DNA of 64,000 nucleotides from Archaeoglobus veneficus SNP6 (GCF_000194625.1 NC_015320.1:976612-1040611), one strand, 5' to 3'; positions 1 through 9,207 are shown, numbered from the stretch's first letter. Program-made: numbers and translations. Notes: a model not told the origin generated them from the letters alone.

Positions 1-1
1 A

Positions 2-1408
2 GGAGAGCGCATCAGGAAAGGAGAAATGTACGTGGAACTTGGAGGGCCAAAACAGCCAGGATTCGAGCTTGTAGTCGCTCTAAAGCCTGAAGAAGTCGAG
101 GACATGAAGGTAACGCTCATAGGTAGTGACCTCGACGAACTCGAGGAGGGCAAGGCACATCCGTACGCGATGATATACTATGTTGCGGGCTCGCAGGTTG
201 ATCCTGATTTGGAACCAATCATAGAGCGAAGAAATCACGACTTCCAGAACTTCATAGAGGGCTACATGCACCTCAACCAGAGATACGACGTCTGGGTTAG
301 GATAAGCAAGGAAGCTGTCAAGAAGGGACTCAACAGTCTAACCCAGATAGCGAAGGCGACGATGATGCTGTTCAAGAACGAGATGCCGTTTATTGAAAAG
401 ATCGAGGCACTATACATCACTGACGGAGAGCTTGTCGAGAAACTGCTGAAAGAGTACGCAATGCCGATATACGATGAAAGAGATGCAAGAATTGAATCGC
501 TCCATGACGAAGATGTCGAGGAGTTCTACTCGTGCACGCTCTGTCAGAGCTTCGCTCCAACCAACGTGTGTATAATAAGTCCCGACCGCCCGTCGCTTTG
601 TGGAGCCATAACGTGGTTCGATGGAAGGGCTGCAGCAAGGGTCGATCCGGAGGGGCCAAACAGAGCCGTGCCCAAGGGCGAGGTCATCGACCCCATTGGC
701 GGTGAGTACACCGGCGTTAACGAATTTGCTAAGGATGAGAGCGGTGGAGAATGCGAGCGCATAAAGCTCCACAGCTTCTTCGAGTATCCGCACACATCCT
801 GCGGGTGTTTCGAGGTTATAGGCTTCTACATGCCGGAAGTCGATGGGATAGGCTGGGTGCACAGGGGCTATGGAGAGCCTGCTCCCAACGGCCTGACGTT
901 CTCCACCATGGCCGGGCAGACGGGTGGAGGAAAGCAGATCGTTGGGTTCCTCGGCGTTGGTGTGGGCTACTTCAGAAGCAAGAAGTTCATACAGGCTGAT
1001 GGAGGATGGTACAGGGTTGTGTGGATGCCCAAGGAACTCAAGCAGAGAATTGAGAAGTACATACCAGAGGACATTAGGGACAAGATTGCGACTGAGGAGG
1101 ATGCAAAGACAATTGACGAGCTGAAGGAGTTCCTCAAGAAGGTAAACCATCCGGTCGTTACGGGTGTTGTCAGGCCGGTTGATGGAGCGAAGATAACAGA
1201 AGGCTGGGTTGAGGAAAAGAAGGAGGCAGAGGTGGAGAAGGAAGAGATGAAAGTAGAAGAGACAAAGCCAGCAGCTCCACAGGTCTCTTTCACACCATCG
1301 GGCATAAGCATAACACCTCCAGGTACGCCGGGGATAAAACTCGTGATAAAGAACGCAAACATTTACATCGACAAGATAGTCCTGAGAAAGAAGAAAGAGG
1401 AAGAGTAG
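2..1408 (+). CDS. cdhC: Acetyl-CoA decarbonylase/synthase beta subunit (CdhC), 5' end outside the window
   Basis: Catalytic beta subunit of the ACDS complex, which makes or cleaves acetyl-CoA at the nickel-iron-sulfur A-cluster. The reading frame is open to the first bases of the window, and the codons before the ATG at 26 read GERIRKGE, which continues the conserved CdhC N-terminus, so the ATG at 26 is internal. Counting from that ATG, Cys170, Cys173, Cys182, Cys259 and Cys261 have exactly the spacing of the A-cluster ligands I recall for Methanosarcina CdhC (189, 192, 201, 278, 280), an offset of 19; so about 11 residues lie outside the window. The C-terminal 60 residues are a charged, low-complexity tail followed by a short beta-rich end, as in other archaeal CdhC. 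It is followed after 11 bases by cooC, then cdhD and cdhE, the usual order. Confidence 0.97.
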   Translation, partial: GERIRKGEMYVELGGPKQPGFELVVALKPEEVEDMKVTLIGSDLDELEEGKAHPYAMIYYVAGSQVDPDLEPIIERRNHDFQNFIEGYMHLNQRYDVWVRISKEAVKKGLNSLTQIAKATMMLFKNEMPFIEKIEALYITDGELVEKLLKEYAMPIYDERDARIESLHDEDVEEFYSCTLCQSFAPTNVCIISPDRPSLCGAITWFDGRAAARVDPEGPNRAVPKGEVIDPIGGEYTGVNEFAKDESGGECERIKLHSFFEYPHTSCGCFEVIGFYMPEVDGIGWVHRGYGEPAPNGLTFSTMAGQTGGGKQIVGFLGVGVGYFRSKKFIQADGGWYRVVWMPKELKQRIEKYIPEDIRDKIATEEDAKTIDELKEFLKKVNHPVVTGVVRPVDGAKITEGWVEEKKEAEVEKEEMKVEETKPAAPQVSFTPSGISITPPGTPGIKLVIKNANIYIDKIVLRKKKEEE

Positions 1409-1419
1409 GAGAGGTCTCC

Positions 1420-2166
1420 TTGGTGGTAATTGCCGTCACAGGAAAAGGGGGGACCGGAAAAACCCTGATTGCTGGTCTGCTCGTCCGTTTGCTGGCGAAA
1501 AAGTACCGCGTGCTGGCGGTAGATGCAGATCCAGATGCAAATCTCGGTGAGGCGCTTGGAGTTGAGAGCTACAAAACACTTGGCGAAATCAGGGAGATAT
1601 TCCAGCACAGCAGGGATGACATGATTTCGATAAACAAGGAGAGCTGGCTCGAGGGAAAAATCTATGGCGAAGTAATATACGAAGCGGAAGACTTTGACCT
1701 TCTGGTTATGGGAAGGCCAGAAGGAGAGGGTTGCTACTGCTTCGCCAACAACCTGCTGAGAGCCGTGCTGAGGAAGCTGATGAGACACTACGATGTGATC
1801 ATCGTTGACTGCGAGGCGGGGCTTGAGCACATAAGCCGAAGGACTATAGATGGGGCGGACATTATATTGATTGTAACCGATGCATCGAGGAAAGGTCTCA
1901 TGACTGCGAAAAGAATCAGGGAGCTTGCAGAAGAGCTGAACCTCAGGGCGAGGATATATCTTATTGCCAACAGGGTTGAAGGTAGCGCGGTGCAAGCAAT
2001 CGAGGAATTTGCGAAAATTGAGGGATTCAGCCTCCTTGACATCATCCCCCCTGACGAAGAAGTTACGAAGGCCGATATTGCTGGCGTTCCCGTACCGCTC
2101 AGTAGTGAAGTTGCTAAAAAGGTTGAAAAGCTTGCAGAGGTGTTAGTCTGTGAAGCTAACTCTTGA
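1420..2166 (+). CDS. cooC: CooC/AcsF-type nickel-insertion ATPase
   Basis: P-loop ATPase of the MinD/CooC group that matures carbon monoxide dehydrogenase and acetyl-CoA synthase by loading nickel. The deviant Walker A motif KGGTGKT is at residues 9-15, and a CxC pair (Cys105, Cys107, in GEGCYCF) matches the metal-binding cysteines of CooC. It has 248 residues from a TTG start; a GTG one codon later is the alternative, and there is no strong ribosome site. It lies between cdhC and cdhD, and its 3' end overlaps cdhD by 17 bases, so the genes are almost certainly cotranscribed. Assignment as the ACDS-dedicated CooC rests on context plus the CxC motif. Confidence 0.9.
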   Translation: MVVIAVTGKGGTGKTLIAGLLVRLLAKKYRVLAVDADPDANLGEALGVESYKTLGEIREIFQHSRDDMISINKESWLEGKIYGEVIYEAEDFDLLVMGRPEGEGCYCFANNLLRAVLRKLMRHYDVIIVDCEAGLEHISRRTIDGADIILIVTDASRKGLMTAKRIRELAEELNLRARIYLIANRVEGSAVQAIEEFAKIEGFSLLDIIPPDEEVTKADIAGVPVPLSSEVAKKVEKLAEVLVCEANS

Positions 2167-3418
2167 GGAATTTTTCAAACTCCTTAGCAAGTACGAGGTC
2201 GAAGAAATCGAGGGGCTCAGGCTTGAAGGAGATATAGAAATTGAGATAGAGGAAGGGGCGGGCTTCGCCCATGTGGTCAACGAGATAAACCTCGCGATGC
2301 AACACCTGATGAACGCCCTCTCCATGCTTGGCGCTCCGGTGTCTTTGCCCGGAGTCGAAGTGCCTGCTGCTCCCGCAAAAGAGCATAAAATGCTTTTAGA
2401 GAGGCGATTCGAGCCCTTTCGTGTAGAGTATCCCGGACAGATACAGGAAGTCCAGCTTGGAGCTACGAGGAGTGAGGGGGGCAGCAGGGAGAGGGTAATT
2501 AAGCTCGGCGGGGAGAAAAGCCTGCCGTTCTATCTCTTCGATGCCTCTCAGCCGAACCTTCCGGCCATATCCATCGACGTTTTCGACAAGCCCGTTCCGC
2601 TTCCCAAGGCTGTGAGGGAGCACTACGAAGACGTGATGAGTGATCCGGCGGAATGGGCGAAGAAGGTCGTCAACAAGTTTGGAGCGGATGCCGTTACGAT
2701 CCATCTCATCAGTACTGATCCTCTCCTCGATGACACACCGCCAGGCGAGGCTGTGAAGGTCGTCGAAGACGTACTTCAGGCTGTTAAGGTACCAATTATA
2801 GTTGGAGGAAGTGGTAACAAGGAGAAGGACCCAATCGTACTTGAAAAAGTTGCGGAGGTTGCTGAAGGAGAGCGCGTGATGCTGGCGAGCGCAACTCTTG
2901 ACATGGACTGGGAGAGGATTGGAAACGCTGCCAAAGAATATGGCCACGTTGTCCTTTCGTGGACTCAGATGGACATGAACAGTCAGAAGACCCTGAACCG
3001 CTACCTGCTCAAACGCCTCGGGCTGCCGAGGGATAGCCTTGTCATGGATCCCACCACTGCAGCCCTCGGCTACGGTTTGGATTACGCGTACACGAACATG
3101 GAGAGGATAAGGCTCTCTGGCCTGAAGGGAGATGAAGACCTCGCGTTCCCAATATCGAGCGGTACAACAAATGCCTGGGGAGCGAGAGAGGCGTGGATGA
3201 AGGACTCGCCTATCGAAGGTGACACGCCATGGGGGCCGAGGGAGCTTAGAGGCCCGCTATGGGAGATTGTTACGGGTTTAACTCTCTCGCTTGCGGGTGT
3301 TGACATCTTCATGATGATGCATCCTGCATCCGTTGCCGTCCTGAAAGAACTCATTTCAACGCTCGGAGGAAGAAAGGGCGAAACGAAGGTGGGGGACTGG
3401 GTTGGTGTTGAGCTATGA
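2150..3418 (+). CDS. cdhD: Acetyl-CoA decarbonylase/synthase delta subunit (CdhD)
   Basis: Small subunit of the corrinoid iron-sulfur protein of ACDS; with CdhE it carries the methyl group between tetrahydrosarcinapterin and the A-cluster. It has 422 residues with a TIM-barrel core (about residues 110-420; sequences such as DAVTIHLISTDP and VVLSWTQMDMNSQKTLNR are typical). Start is GTG, inside the 3' end of cooC. The stop overlaps the ATG of cdhE (ATGA), indicating translational coupling. Confidence 0.95.
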   Translation: MKLTLEEFFKLLSKYEVEEIEGLRLEGDIEIEIEEGAGFAHVVNEINLAMQHLMNALSMLGAPVSLPGVEVPAAPAKEHKMLLERRFEPFRVEYPGQIQEVQLGATRSEGGSRERVIKLGGEKSLPFYLFDASQPNLPAISIDVFDKPVPLPKAVREHYEDVMSDPAEWAKKVVNKFGADAVTIHLISTDPLLDDTPPGEAVKVVEDVLQAVKVPIIVGGSGNKEKDPIVLEKVAEVAEGERVMLASATLDMDWERIGNAAKEYGHVVLSWTQMDMNSQKTLNRYLLKRLGLPRDSLVMDPTTAALGYGLDYAYTNMERIRLSGLKGDEDLAFPISSGTTNAWGAREAWMKDSPIEGDTPWGPRELRGPLWEIVTGLTLSLAGVDIFMMMHPASVAVLKELISTLGGRKGETKVGDWVGVEL

Positions 3419-4815
3419 AGGTTAAGAGCCCGCTTGAGATTTACAAGCTCCTTCCAAAGACCAACTGCAAAGAGTGTGGTTACGACACGTGCATGAGCTT
3501 TGCAGCCCATATTATCGACAGAAGTGCCAAGGTTGAGGATTGCAAACCCCTTGTGGAGGCTGCAAAGCAGGACGAAAAAGCGAGACAGGATCTCGAAAAG
3601 CTCATAGAGCTGACTTCTCCCGAAATTGACGAGATTGTAATCGGGAAAGACCTGAAAATCGGTGGTAAGGAAGTCCTGCACAGGCACGAACTCACGTTCT
3701 TCAATCCCACAGCCCTCTTCTTCGACGTTTGGGATACAATGGACGACAAAGAAATCGATGAGCGGTGCAGCAGGGTCGTTGAGTACAGGAAGTTCTACGT
3801 CGGAAAGTTCCTCACCCTCGACGGCATAGCTGTGAGATGTACATCCAACAATCCCGAGCGGTTTGCTGAGGTCGCCAAGAAAGTTGCCGGTTACGGAAAG
3901 CCCGTGGTTCTTGTCAGCTTCGATGCAAACTGCATGCGTGCAGCTCTCGAAGCCATTGCAGAACACAATCCTCTCGTCTATGCAGCAACTCCCGAAAACT
4001 GGGAGGATTTCCTCGAGCTTGCCATGGAATTCAACGTTCCGGTTGTTGTGAGGAGTTCAGATCTCGACATGCTGAAGAGCCTTGCAGCTACCTTTAAGGC
4101 CGAAGGCGTCAAGGTGGTTATGGACCCCGTAACGGAGCCGGCTGGGGAGGGGCTCAGGAAAACTTTTGAAAGGGTCGTTCAACTGAGGAGAACGGCAATT
4201 CTCGGCGATGACAAGGAGGTAGCGTGCCCCATCATGATTACACCCATCGCCGCGTGGATGGTTGAGGGCGATGCAGTGAGCAAAGCGTACTGGGAGACTG
4301 TAATAGCCTCTCTGTTCATCGTGAAGTACGGAGATGCGATGATTCTCCACAGCCTTGAGCCGTACACGGTGATGCCCCTGATAACCCTAAGGGCGAACAT
4401 CTACACTGACCCGCGCACACCTGTGCAGGTTGAACCGGGACTGAGAGAGATAAACAACCCGACGCAAGACTCGCCGGTCTTCATAACGACGAACTTCGCC
4501 CTGACTTACTACACCGTCGAAAGCGATCTGCAGAGTGCAGGCATATCGGGCTGGCTGCTCGTCCTCGACACCGGTGGACTGGGCGTTGAGGTGAGCGTTG
4601 CCGGCGGGCAGTTCACTGCGGGGAAGGTTAAGGAGCTGATGGAGAAGACAGGCGTTGCGGAAAAAGTAAACCACCGCTACCTCGTAATCCCCGGCTTAGC
4701 GGCGAGGCTTCAGGGTGCTATAGAGGATGAAACGGGCTGGAAAGTTCTCGTAGGCCCGACAGATTCCGGTAGAATAAAAGGCTGGCTCGAGCAGCACTGG
4801 CCTCCTAAGAAGTGA
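3415..4815 (+). CDS. cdhE: Acetyl-CoA decarbonylase/synthase gamma subunit (CdhE)
   Basis: Large subunit of the corrinoid iron-sulfur protein, 466 residues. The N-terminal 4Fe-4S domain shows Cys18, Cys21, Cys26 and Cys43 in the conserved pattern (TNCKECGYDTC, then VEDC). A TIM barrel and a C-terminal cobamide-binding domain (GLGVEVSVAGGQ) follow. It is the last gene of the operon; the region after its stop is T-rich (from about 4814) and no further cdh gene follows. Confidence 0.96.
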   Translation: MKVKSPLEIYKLLPKTNCKECGYDTCMSFAAHIIDRSAKVEDCKPLVEAAKQDEKARQDLEKLIELTSPEIDEIVIGKDLKIGGKEVLHRHELTFFNPTALFFDVWDTMDDKEIDERCSRVVEYRKFYVGKFLTLDGIAVRCTSNNPERFAEVAKKVAGYGKPVVLVSFDANCMRAALEAIAEHNPLVYAATPENWEDFLELAMEFNVPVVVRSSDLDMLKSLAATFKAEGVKVVMDPVTEPAGEGLRKTFERVVQLRRTAILGDDKEVACPIMITPIAAWMVEGDAVSKAYWETVIASLFIVKYGDAMILHSLEPYTVMPLITLRANIYTDPRTPVQVEPGLREINNPTQDSPVFITTNFALTYYTVESDLQSAGISGWLLVLDTGGLGVEVSVAGGQFTAGKVKELMEKTGVAEKVNHRYLVIPGLAARLQGAIEDETGWKVLVGPTDSGRIKGWLEQHWPPKK

Positions 4816-4850
4816 TTTTTACTTTTTGAATCTTTCTTTGGCTGCGAAGG
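4814..4850 (+). terminator. Possible T-rich terminator after cdhE
   Basis: Immediately after the cdhE stop, runs of 5 and 5 thymines followed by CTTTC and CTTTGG form the kind of U-rich stretch at which archaeal RNA polymerase stops. No hairpin is visible. Confidence 0.35.
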
Positions 4851-4944
4851 TCTTTTGTGGAACTTTGAGCAAAATACAAGGGATTAGTAGAATAGGGCAG
4901 AAAGTTTATTTTGGAAGTAAACGCTCCTATATAGTGATAGTCCT

Positions 4945-5236
4945 ATGATGACTTTAGGAGAGATTAAAAAATACTCGTAGAACACAAAGACGAGTTGAGA
5001 AAGAGGTTCGGCGTAAAGGAGATTGGTATTTTTGGTTCATATGTTAGGGGGAGCAGAAAGAAACGAGTGACGTGTATGTTCTTGTTGAATTTGAAGAAGT
5101 TCCTACCCTACTCGATTTTGTTGAATTGAAATATTACCTCACGGATATACTGGGTGTCAATGTCGATCTGGTTATGAAGAAGACTCTGAAACCGAGAATA
5201 GGCAGGCGCATTTTGGAAGAGGTAGTGCTAATATGA
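4945..5236 (+). pseudogene. Frameshifted minimal nucleotidyltransferase (MntA-like)
   Basis: Joining three frames gives a complete MNT-type nucleotidyltransferase of about 96 residues: TLGEIKK, then LVEHKDELRKRFGVKEIGIF, then GSYVRGEQKETSDVYVLVEF, through to GRRILEEVVLI and TGA. The GSYVRG-x8-D-x-D-like core is diagnostic. At least two frameshifts are needed, near 4970 and near 5051, and the first catalytic aspartate position reads DVYV rather than DVDV. Its stop overlaps the ATG of the following HEPN remnant (ATGA), the arrangement of MntA-HepT toxin-antitoxin pairs. Confidence 0.8.
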
Positions 5237-5400
5237 GGCAAAGAGCTGCAAAAGATTATGTAGAAGACGTTGTCAATGAAATCAGAGAAATTTGTGGAAA
5301 ATGTCCGTAGTTTTGAAGAATTTAAAGAAAATAAAATGGTCGTTTACGATGTATCAGAGCTTTAGAAGTCATTGGAGAGGCAGTAAAGCATACGTTACAC
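5233..5400 (+). pseudogene. Truncated, frameshifted HEPN (HepT-like, DUF86) toxin gene
   Basis: Starts at the ATG overlapping the MNT remnant. With two frameshifts (near 5285 and near 5351) it reads MRQRAAKDYVEDVVNEIR, then KFVENVRSFEEFKENKMVVY, then RALEVIGEAVKH, the N-terminal half of HepT/DUF86 proteins. The C-terminal part with the R-x(4-6)-H RNase motif is missing, so the toxin should be inactive. Confidence 0.75.
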
Positions 5401-5414
5401 TGGATGTAGAGTAT

Positions 5415-5800
5415 ATATTAATTCTTCAGAAAAGGAGAACCGAGAAAGTTTAAACCAAAAGATCCGTTAAGATACGCAAGCAAGTACACTAAAGAAGAAA
5501 GAGATAAGTTGTTCAGCCAAATTTGGGACGATATAAAAAGGGAGAGACAAACACATCCAAAAATAGCAAGGAGGACTGCCGCATATCCTGAAGAAATACT
5601 GCGAAGGCTAATCAGAATGTTTTCGGTAATGGAGACACGGTTTTAGATCCTTTTCTTTGAACTGGCACAAGAACGAAGGTAGCAATCGAACTGGAGAGAA
5701 ACTCGATAGGCTATGAAATTGATGAGAGCTTAGAGCCAACAAACAAAGAAAAAAATCGGAGTAAATCAGAGAAGGTTAGAAACTGACTTTAGAGTGGATC
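5415..5800 (+). pseudogene. Decayed N4/N6 DNA methyltransferase (C-terminal part)
   Basis: Conceptual joining of frames gives a typical C-terminus of a beta-class N4-cytosine/N6-adenine methyltransferase: LRYASKYTKEERDKLF, AYPEEI, RLIRMFS, GDTVLDPF and GTGTRTKVAIELERNSIGYE. The DPFxGxGT box is the AdoMet-binding FxGxG motif. Several frameshifts and stops break it (near 5613, 5657 and 5745), and no N-terminal portion with the catalytic (D/S/N)PPY box was found. It faces the restriction endonuclease-like gene that ends at 5804, the layout of a type II restriction-modification pair. Confidence 0.75.
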
Positions 5801-5803
5801 TAT

Positions 5804-6454
5804 TTATCGTAGCAGGCGGGAGTAGTCTATTACGATTTTTTTCTTATCCTTTACCTTTTTGTATACAATCAAGTGCCCTTTAAGCTCTTCTGTCAGGTGT
5901 TGTTCTTGATCTAAGTACGTTTTTGGTTTGATGGAGACGGGAACTTCTTTATTGTCGATGATCAGTACTCCGTCGATACCTTTTGATTCTTCGTCAGGCG
6001 TGGCAAGTCTGTAAGTTGAATTAAGTTCTTCTGCGACCTTTTTTAAGATGGCTTCCTGCAGCACGAGACCTTCATACGTTTTGATGAGAACCAAGTCTTC
6101 AACCCACCTTCTCACGATTTCTTCATCTAATTCATCCAATACTTTTTTGAAATTTTCAAGCATGTTATGGACTTTATTTGTTGCAAGTTTAATGGTATTT
6201 GGATATTTTCTAGTGTACCAGTCTTTCCACTCTTCGTACGTCCAGCCACCATCTTTTTTGAATTCTTTAATTAATTCAGTCATTTGGCCTACAGTTTTTG
6301 GTCTTGTTCCGTGTGAAAATCGATTTGCGAGGTTAATCAACAGTGATGCATATTTCGGGAGTTTAGGCTCTTGAGGCAAATCAAGAAGAGTTCTTACTTC
6401 TTCGTAGGATATTTCAATTCTCCCTTTTTCCTTTGCCTCTTTTGTTTTAGTCAC
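5804..6454 (-). CDS. MjaI-like type II restriction endonuclease
   Basis: A 216-residue protein resembling the MjaI restriction endonuclease family (MjaI recognises CTAG). Visible features are a helical N-terminal region (RFSHGTRPKTVGQMTELIKE, GGWTYEEWKDWY) and a C-terminal part with EESKGIDGVLI followed by VPVSIKPKTY. The latter fits a PD-(D/E)xK nuclease core: Asp of GIDG, then Ser-x-Lys. The frame is intact, in contrast to the neighbouring methyltransferase remnant on the opposite strand. The region is AT-richer than its surroundings, suggesting horizontal transfer. Family assignment is from memory of the family and not certain; sequence specificity is unproven. Confidence 0.65.
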   Translation of the reverse strand: MTKTKEAKEKGRIEISYEEVRTLLDLPQEPKLPKYASLLINLANRFSHGTRPKTVGQMTELIKEFKKDGGWTYEEWKDWYTRKYPNTIKLATNKVHNMLENFKKVLDELDEEIVRRWVEDLVLIKTYEGLVLQEAILKKVAEELNSTYRLATPDEESKGIDGVLIIDNKEVPVSIKPKTYLDQEQHLTEELKGHLIVYKKVKDKKKIVIDYSRLLR

Positions 6455-6684
6455 ACAATCACCAGATGCGAGAATGTTTGAGAGTATTTAAAGTTTTTAA
6501 TTTTGTATGGTCTTGGATTCTTTCTCATTATTTCTCTCTAAAAAACTGCTTCAACTACTCAATTCCGAGCATCATCAGCTTTCGTCATCCTTTAACACTT
6601 CACCGCTGACACCCAGCTCTTCCTGTTTTGCCTCGAGAGAATGCTCAGAGAGCTTAGCGAGGAAGAATAGAATAAAAACAAAAG

Positions 6685-8568
6685 TCAGACACGGGCAATC
6701 TGCCTGAGTTTGCCTATGAGCTTCTCCTTTCCGTCGCCCACAAGAGCGTGTTCGAGCACCTCATCTATCCTCGAAACAGGTATGATCTCTATCTTACCCT
6801 CGTGCGCGGCATCCAGCATAACGTCGTCGAGGTTGTCCTTCGGGATAATCACCTTCTTCAGTCCCGCCTGAATTGCTGCCTCAATTTTCTGGGTTACTCC
6901 TCCAACCGGCAGAACCTCGCCCTTAACCGACAGGCTACCAGTCATCGCAACGCTCTGATCGACTGGAATACCCTCTATTGCCGAAATGACTGCCGTTGCG
7001 ATACTTATACTTGCCGAGTCACCCTCTACACCCTCGTACGTTCCAACGAACTGGATGTGGACGTCCTTGTTTGATATGTCTCTTCCCGTGAATTTCTTTA
7101 TGATTGCTGAAACGTTCATGACTGCCTCCATGGCGATTTCCTGCAGTCTGCCCGTAGCTATGACTCTGCCCTCTTCCTTGCTTATTGCCGGCGTAACTTC
7201 GGCGATTATGGGCAGGACTATGCCCGCAGACTCGCCTATTACTGCGAGACCGTTCACCTTGCCAACTTCTGCCCCCTCTGTCGTGAACAGTCTGTAGTCC
7301 TTTCTGCGTTCGAGGTACTTGTCTGCAAGCTGCTCCTCAATGGTCCTTGCAATCTTCTTCGCTGCCAGCACGTGCTCGAGTCTTACCACGCTTGCACCCT
7401 CGCCTTTGGCTATGTCGCCTGCAGTTCTCACAAGTCCTCCAAGTTCTCTCAGCCTCAGCGTCAGGTGGTATCTCCTTCCAGCCCTTCTTTTTGCCTCCTT
7501 GATAATCTCCGCAACCGCATACCTGTCGAAGTGCGGTATTTTTCCGTCTCTCCTGACCTCCTGCGCAACGAAGCGAACGAGCTTTCTTCTGTTCTCAGGT
7601 GTGTCCTCCATGGAGTCGTTCATGTATATTTCGTATCCGTAGCCCTCTATTCTGCTCCTCAACGCAGGATGCATTCCCATCAGTGCGTCGAGGTTGCCTG
7701 CAGCGACAAGAACGAAGTCACATGGTACTGGCTCTGTTCTGACCATCGCTCCGCTCGACCGCTCTGACTGACCTGTAATCGGGAACTTCTTTTCCTGCAG
7801 CGCTGTAAGCAGCTTCTGCTGCGATTCGATGGTTAGGGTGTTTATCTCGTCGATGTAGAGCACACCTCTGTGGGCTCTGTGGATTGCTCCCGCTTCTACT
7901 CTCTCGTGGGCAGGTGTTTCGAGGCCACCGCTCTGGAACGGGTCGTGCCTGACGTCGCCGAACAGTGCTCCTGCATGTGCTCCCGTAGCATCTTCGAACG
8001 GAGCAGTTTTGCGCTCTGCGTTGTTGACGAGGAGCTTCGGAACGTTCCTCTCCTCCTTCGGCAGCATGTACCTCGCAACAAGGAATAGCATCGCAGCGGC
8101 GATTATACCCCAGATTATCTGCCCCTCGATGGCTGCATAGCCGACGATGAAGAACACGAGCATGAAGAGGAAGAAGTTCCTCGCCTGAGCCTTCTTCAGA
8201 GCCTCCTGCTTGTAAGCCTCAACGATCTCCTTACCCTTCCCCGCCGGAACAGTCCTTATTTTCGGCTGGTTTGGATCCTCAGGATTTGGATAAACGAGTA
8301 TATCCTCGAGCTCCTCCTTCGGGAGCAATTCGGCCATGGCCTTTGCGAGCATGGATTTACCCGTTCCGGGAGAGCCGATGAGCATTACGTGTCTTTTCTG
8401 CACTGCAGCCTTCTTTATCGCCTCTACTGCATGATCCTGGCCGATAACCTGGTCTATGAGCCTTTCAGGTACCTCGATCTCAGCAGTCGTCTCGAAATCG
8501 AGACCACCGAGAAGCTCCTTGACGCTGTTCTCCACACCCTCGCTTACACCCTGGCTTTTAGCGTCCAT
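6685..8568 (-). CDS. lonB: Archaeal membrane-anchored ATP-dependent protease LonB
   Basis: AAA+ serine protease that degrades unfolded and regulatory proteins at the cytoplasmic membrane; 627 residues, the usual length. Walker A GSPGTGKS is at 65-72, and two transmembrane helices lie at about 131-145 and 150-168, inserted between Walker A and Walker B as in all LonB proteins. Walker B LYIDEINTL starts near 237. The protease domain has the catalytic Ser518 in EGDSASIS and Lys561 in GGVTQKIEAA; the spacing of 43 equals that of the A. fulgidus enzyme. It is divergent from the HIT gene. Confidence 0.97.
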   Translation of the reverse strand: MDAKSQGVSEGVENSVKELLGGLDFETTAEIEVPERLIDQVIGQDHAVEAIKKAAVQKRHVMLIGSPGTGKSMLAKAMAELLPKEELEDILVYPNPEDPNQPKIRTVPAGKGKEIVEAYKQEALKKAQARNFFLFMLVFFIVGYAAIEGQIIWGIIAAAMLFLVARYMLPKEERNVPKLLVNNAERKTAPFEDATGAHAGALFGDVRHDPFQSGGLETPAHERVEAGAIHRAHRGVLYIDEINTLTIESQQKLLTALQEKKFPITGQSERSSGAMVRTEPVPCDFVLVAAGNLDALMGMHPALRSRIEGYGYEIYMNDSMEDTPENRRKLVRFVAQEVRRDGKIPHFDRYAVAEIIKEAKRRAGRRYHLTLRLRELGGLVRTAGDIAKGEGASVVRLEHVLAAKKIARTIEEQLADKYLERRKDYRLFTTEGAEVGKVNGLAVIGESAGIVLPIIAEVTPAISKEEGRVIATGRLQEIAMEAVMNVSAIIKKFTGRDISNKDVHIQFVGTYEGVEGDSASISIATAVISAIEGIPVDQSVAMTGSLSVKGEVLPVGGVTQKIEAAIQAGLKKVIIPKDNLDDVMLDAAHEGKIEIIPVSRIDEVLEHALVGDGKEKLIGKLRQIARV

Positions 8569-8707
8569 GCTGCTTCAACTTGCTTCAAATTAACTTAAAT
8601 ATGTTTTGTGCTATCTGCTTTTCAGACCTCTGAATTTTGCATTTCACATGTAACTGGCAGCAAGCAATGAAACGAAAAGTTAAAGCTCTGCAAACGAATC
8701 CGGCAGC

Positions 8708-9205
8708 ATGGAGCGACTCTTCGCGCCCTGGAGAATCAGGTACATTCTTGCCCCGAAGTACGAGGGCTGCATATTCTGCGATTTTCCTAAGCAGGACAGG
8801 GATAAGGAGAACCTGATACTGTACAGAGGGAAGAAGACGTTCATAATGATGAACCGCTATCCCTACAATCCCGGTCACGTTCTCGTTTCGCCCTACAGGC
8901 ACGTTGCAGAGCTTAGCGAGCTGGAGATGGATGAGAAAGTCGAACTAATCGAGAACATCGACTTAATCATAGAGGCGATCAGGAGGGCGATGAACCCCGA
9001 CGGCTTCAACGTTGGTCTGAACATCGGAAAGGTTGCGGGGGCGGGGATGGAAGCACACCTGCACTTCCATGTTGTTCCGCGATGGAACGGCGACACGAGC
9101 TTCATGCCAGTGTTTGCTGACGTTCAGGTGGTGCCGGAGGCTCTGGAGGAGACGTACGACAAGCTGAAGGAAGCTATTGAGTCGATTAAAAGAGATGAAA
9201 AATAA
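8708..9205 (+). CDS. HIT-family nucleotide hydrolase/transferase
   Basis: A 165-residue histidine-triad protein (Fhit/Ap4A hydrolase-like branch) that would act on nucleotidyl phosphates. The triad HLHFHVV is at 117-123, with a conserved Asn-Ile-Gly segment before it (NVGLNIGKVAGAG). N-terminal CIFC (Cys21, Cys24) may bind zinc, as in several prokaryotic HIT proteins. It sits between divergent lonB and convergent iorA; no functional link with either is evident. Confidence 0.88.
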   Translation: MERLFAPWRIRYILAPKYEGCIFCDFPKQDRDKENLILYRGKKTFIMMNRYPYNPGHVLVSPYRHVAELSELEMDEKVELIENIDLIIEAIRRAMNPDGFNVGLNIGKVAGAGMEAHLHFHVVPRWNGDTSFMPVFADVQVVPEALEETYDKLKEAIESIKRDEK

Positions 9206-9207
9206 AG

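Noticed and set aside
410-1150. Long minus-strand open frame across cdhC
   Set aside because: It mirrors the codon pattern of cdhC, which has clear catalytic motifs; the antisense protein shows no family features.
3082-3966. 294-codon minus-strand frame over cdhD/cdhE
   Set aside because: Antisense shadow of two certain genes; no ribosome site or promoter.
6507-6707. 66-codon frame between the restriction gene and lonB
   Set aside because: Ser/Leu-rich, overlaps the end of lonB, no ribosome site; on the minus strand an equally weak fragment is present.
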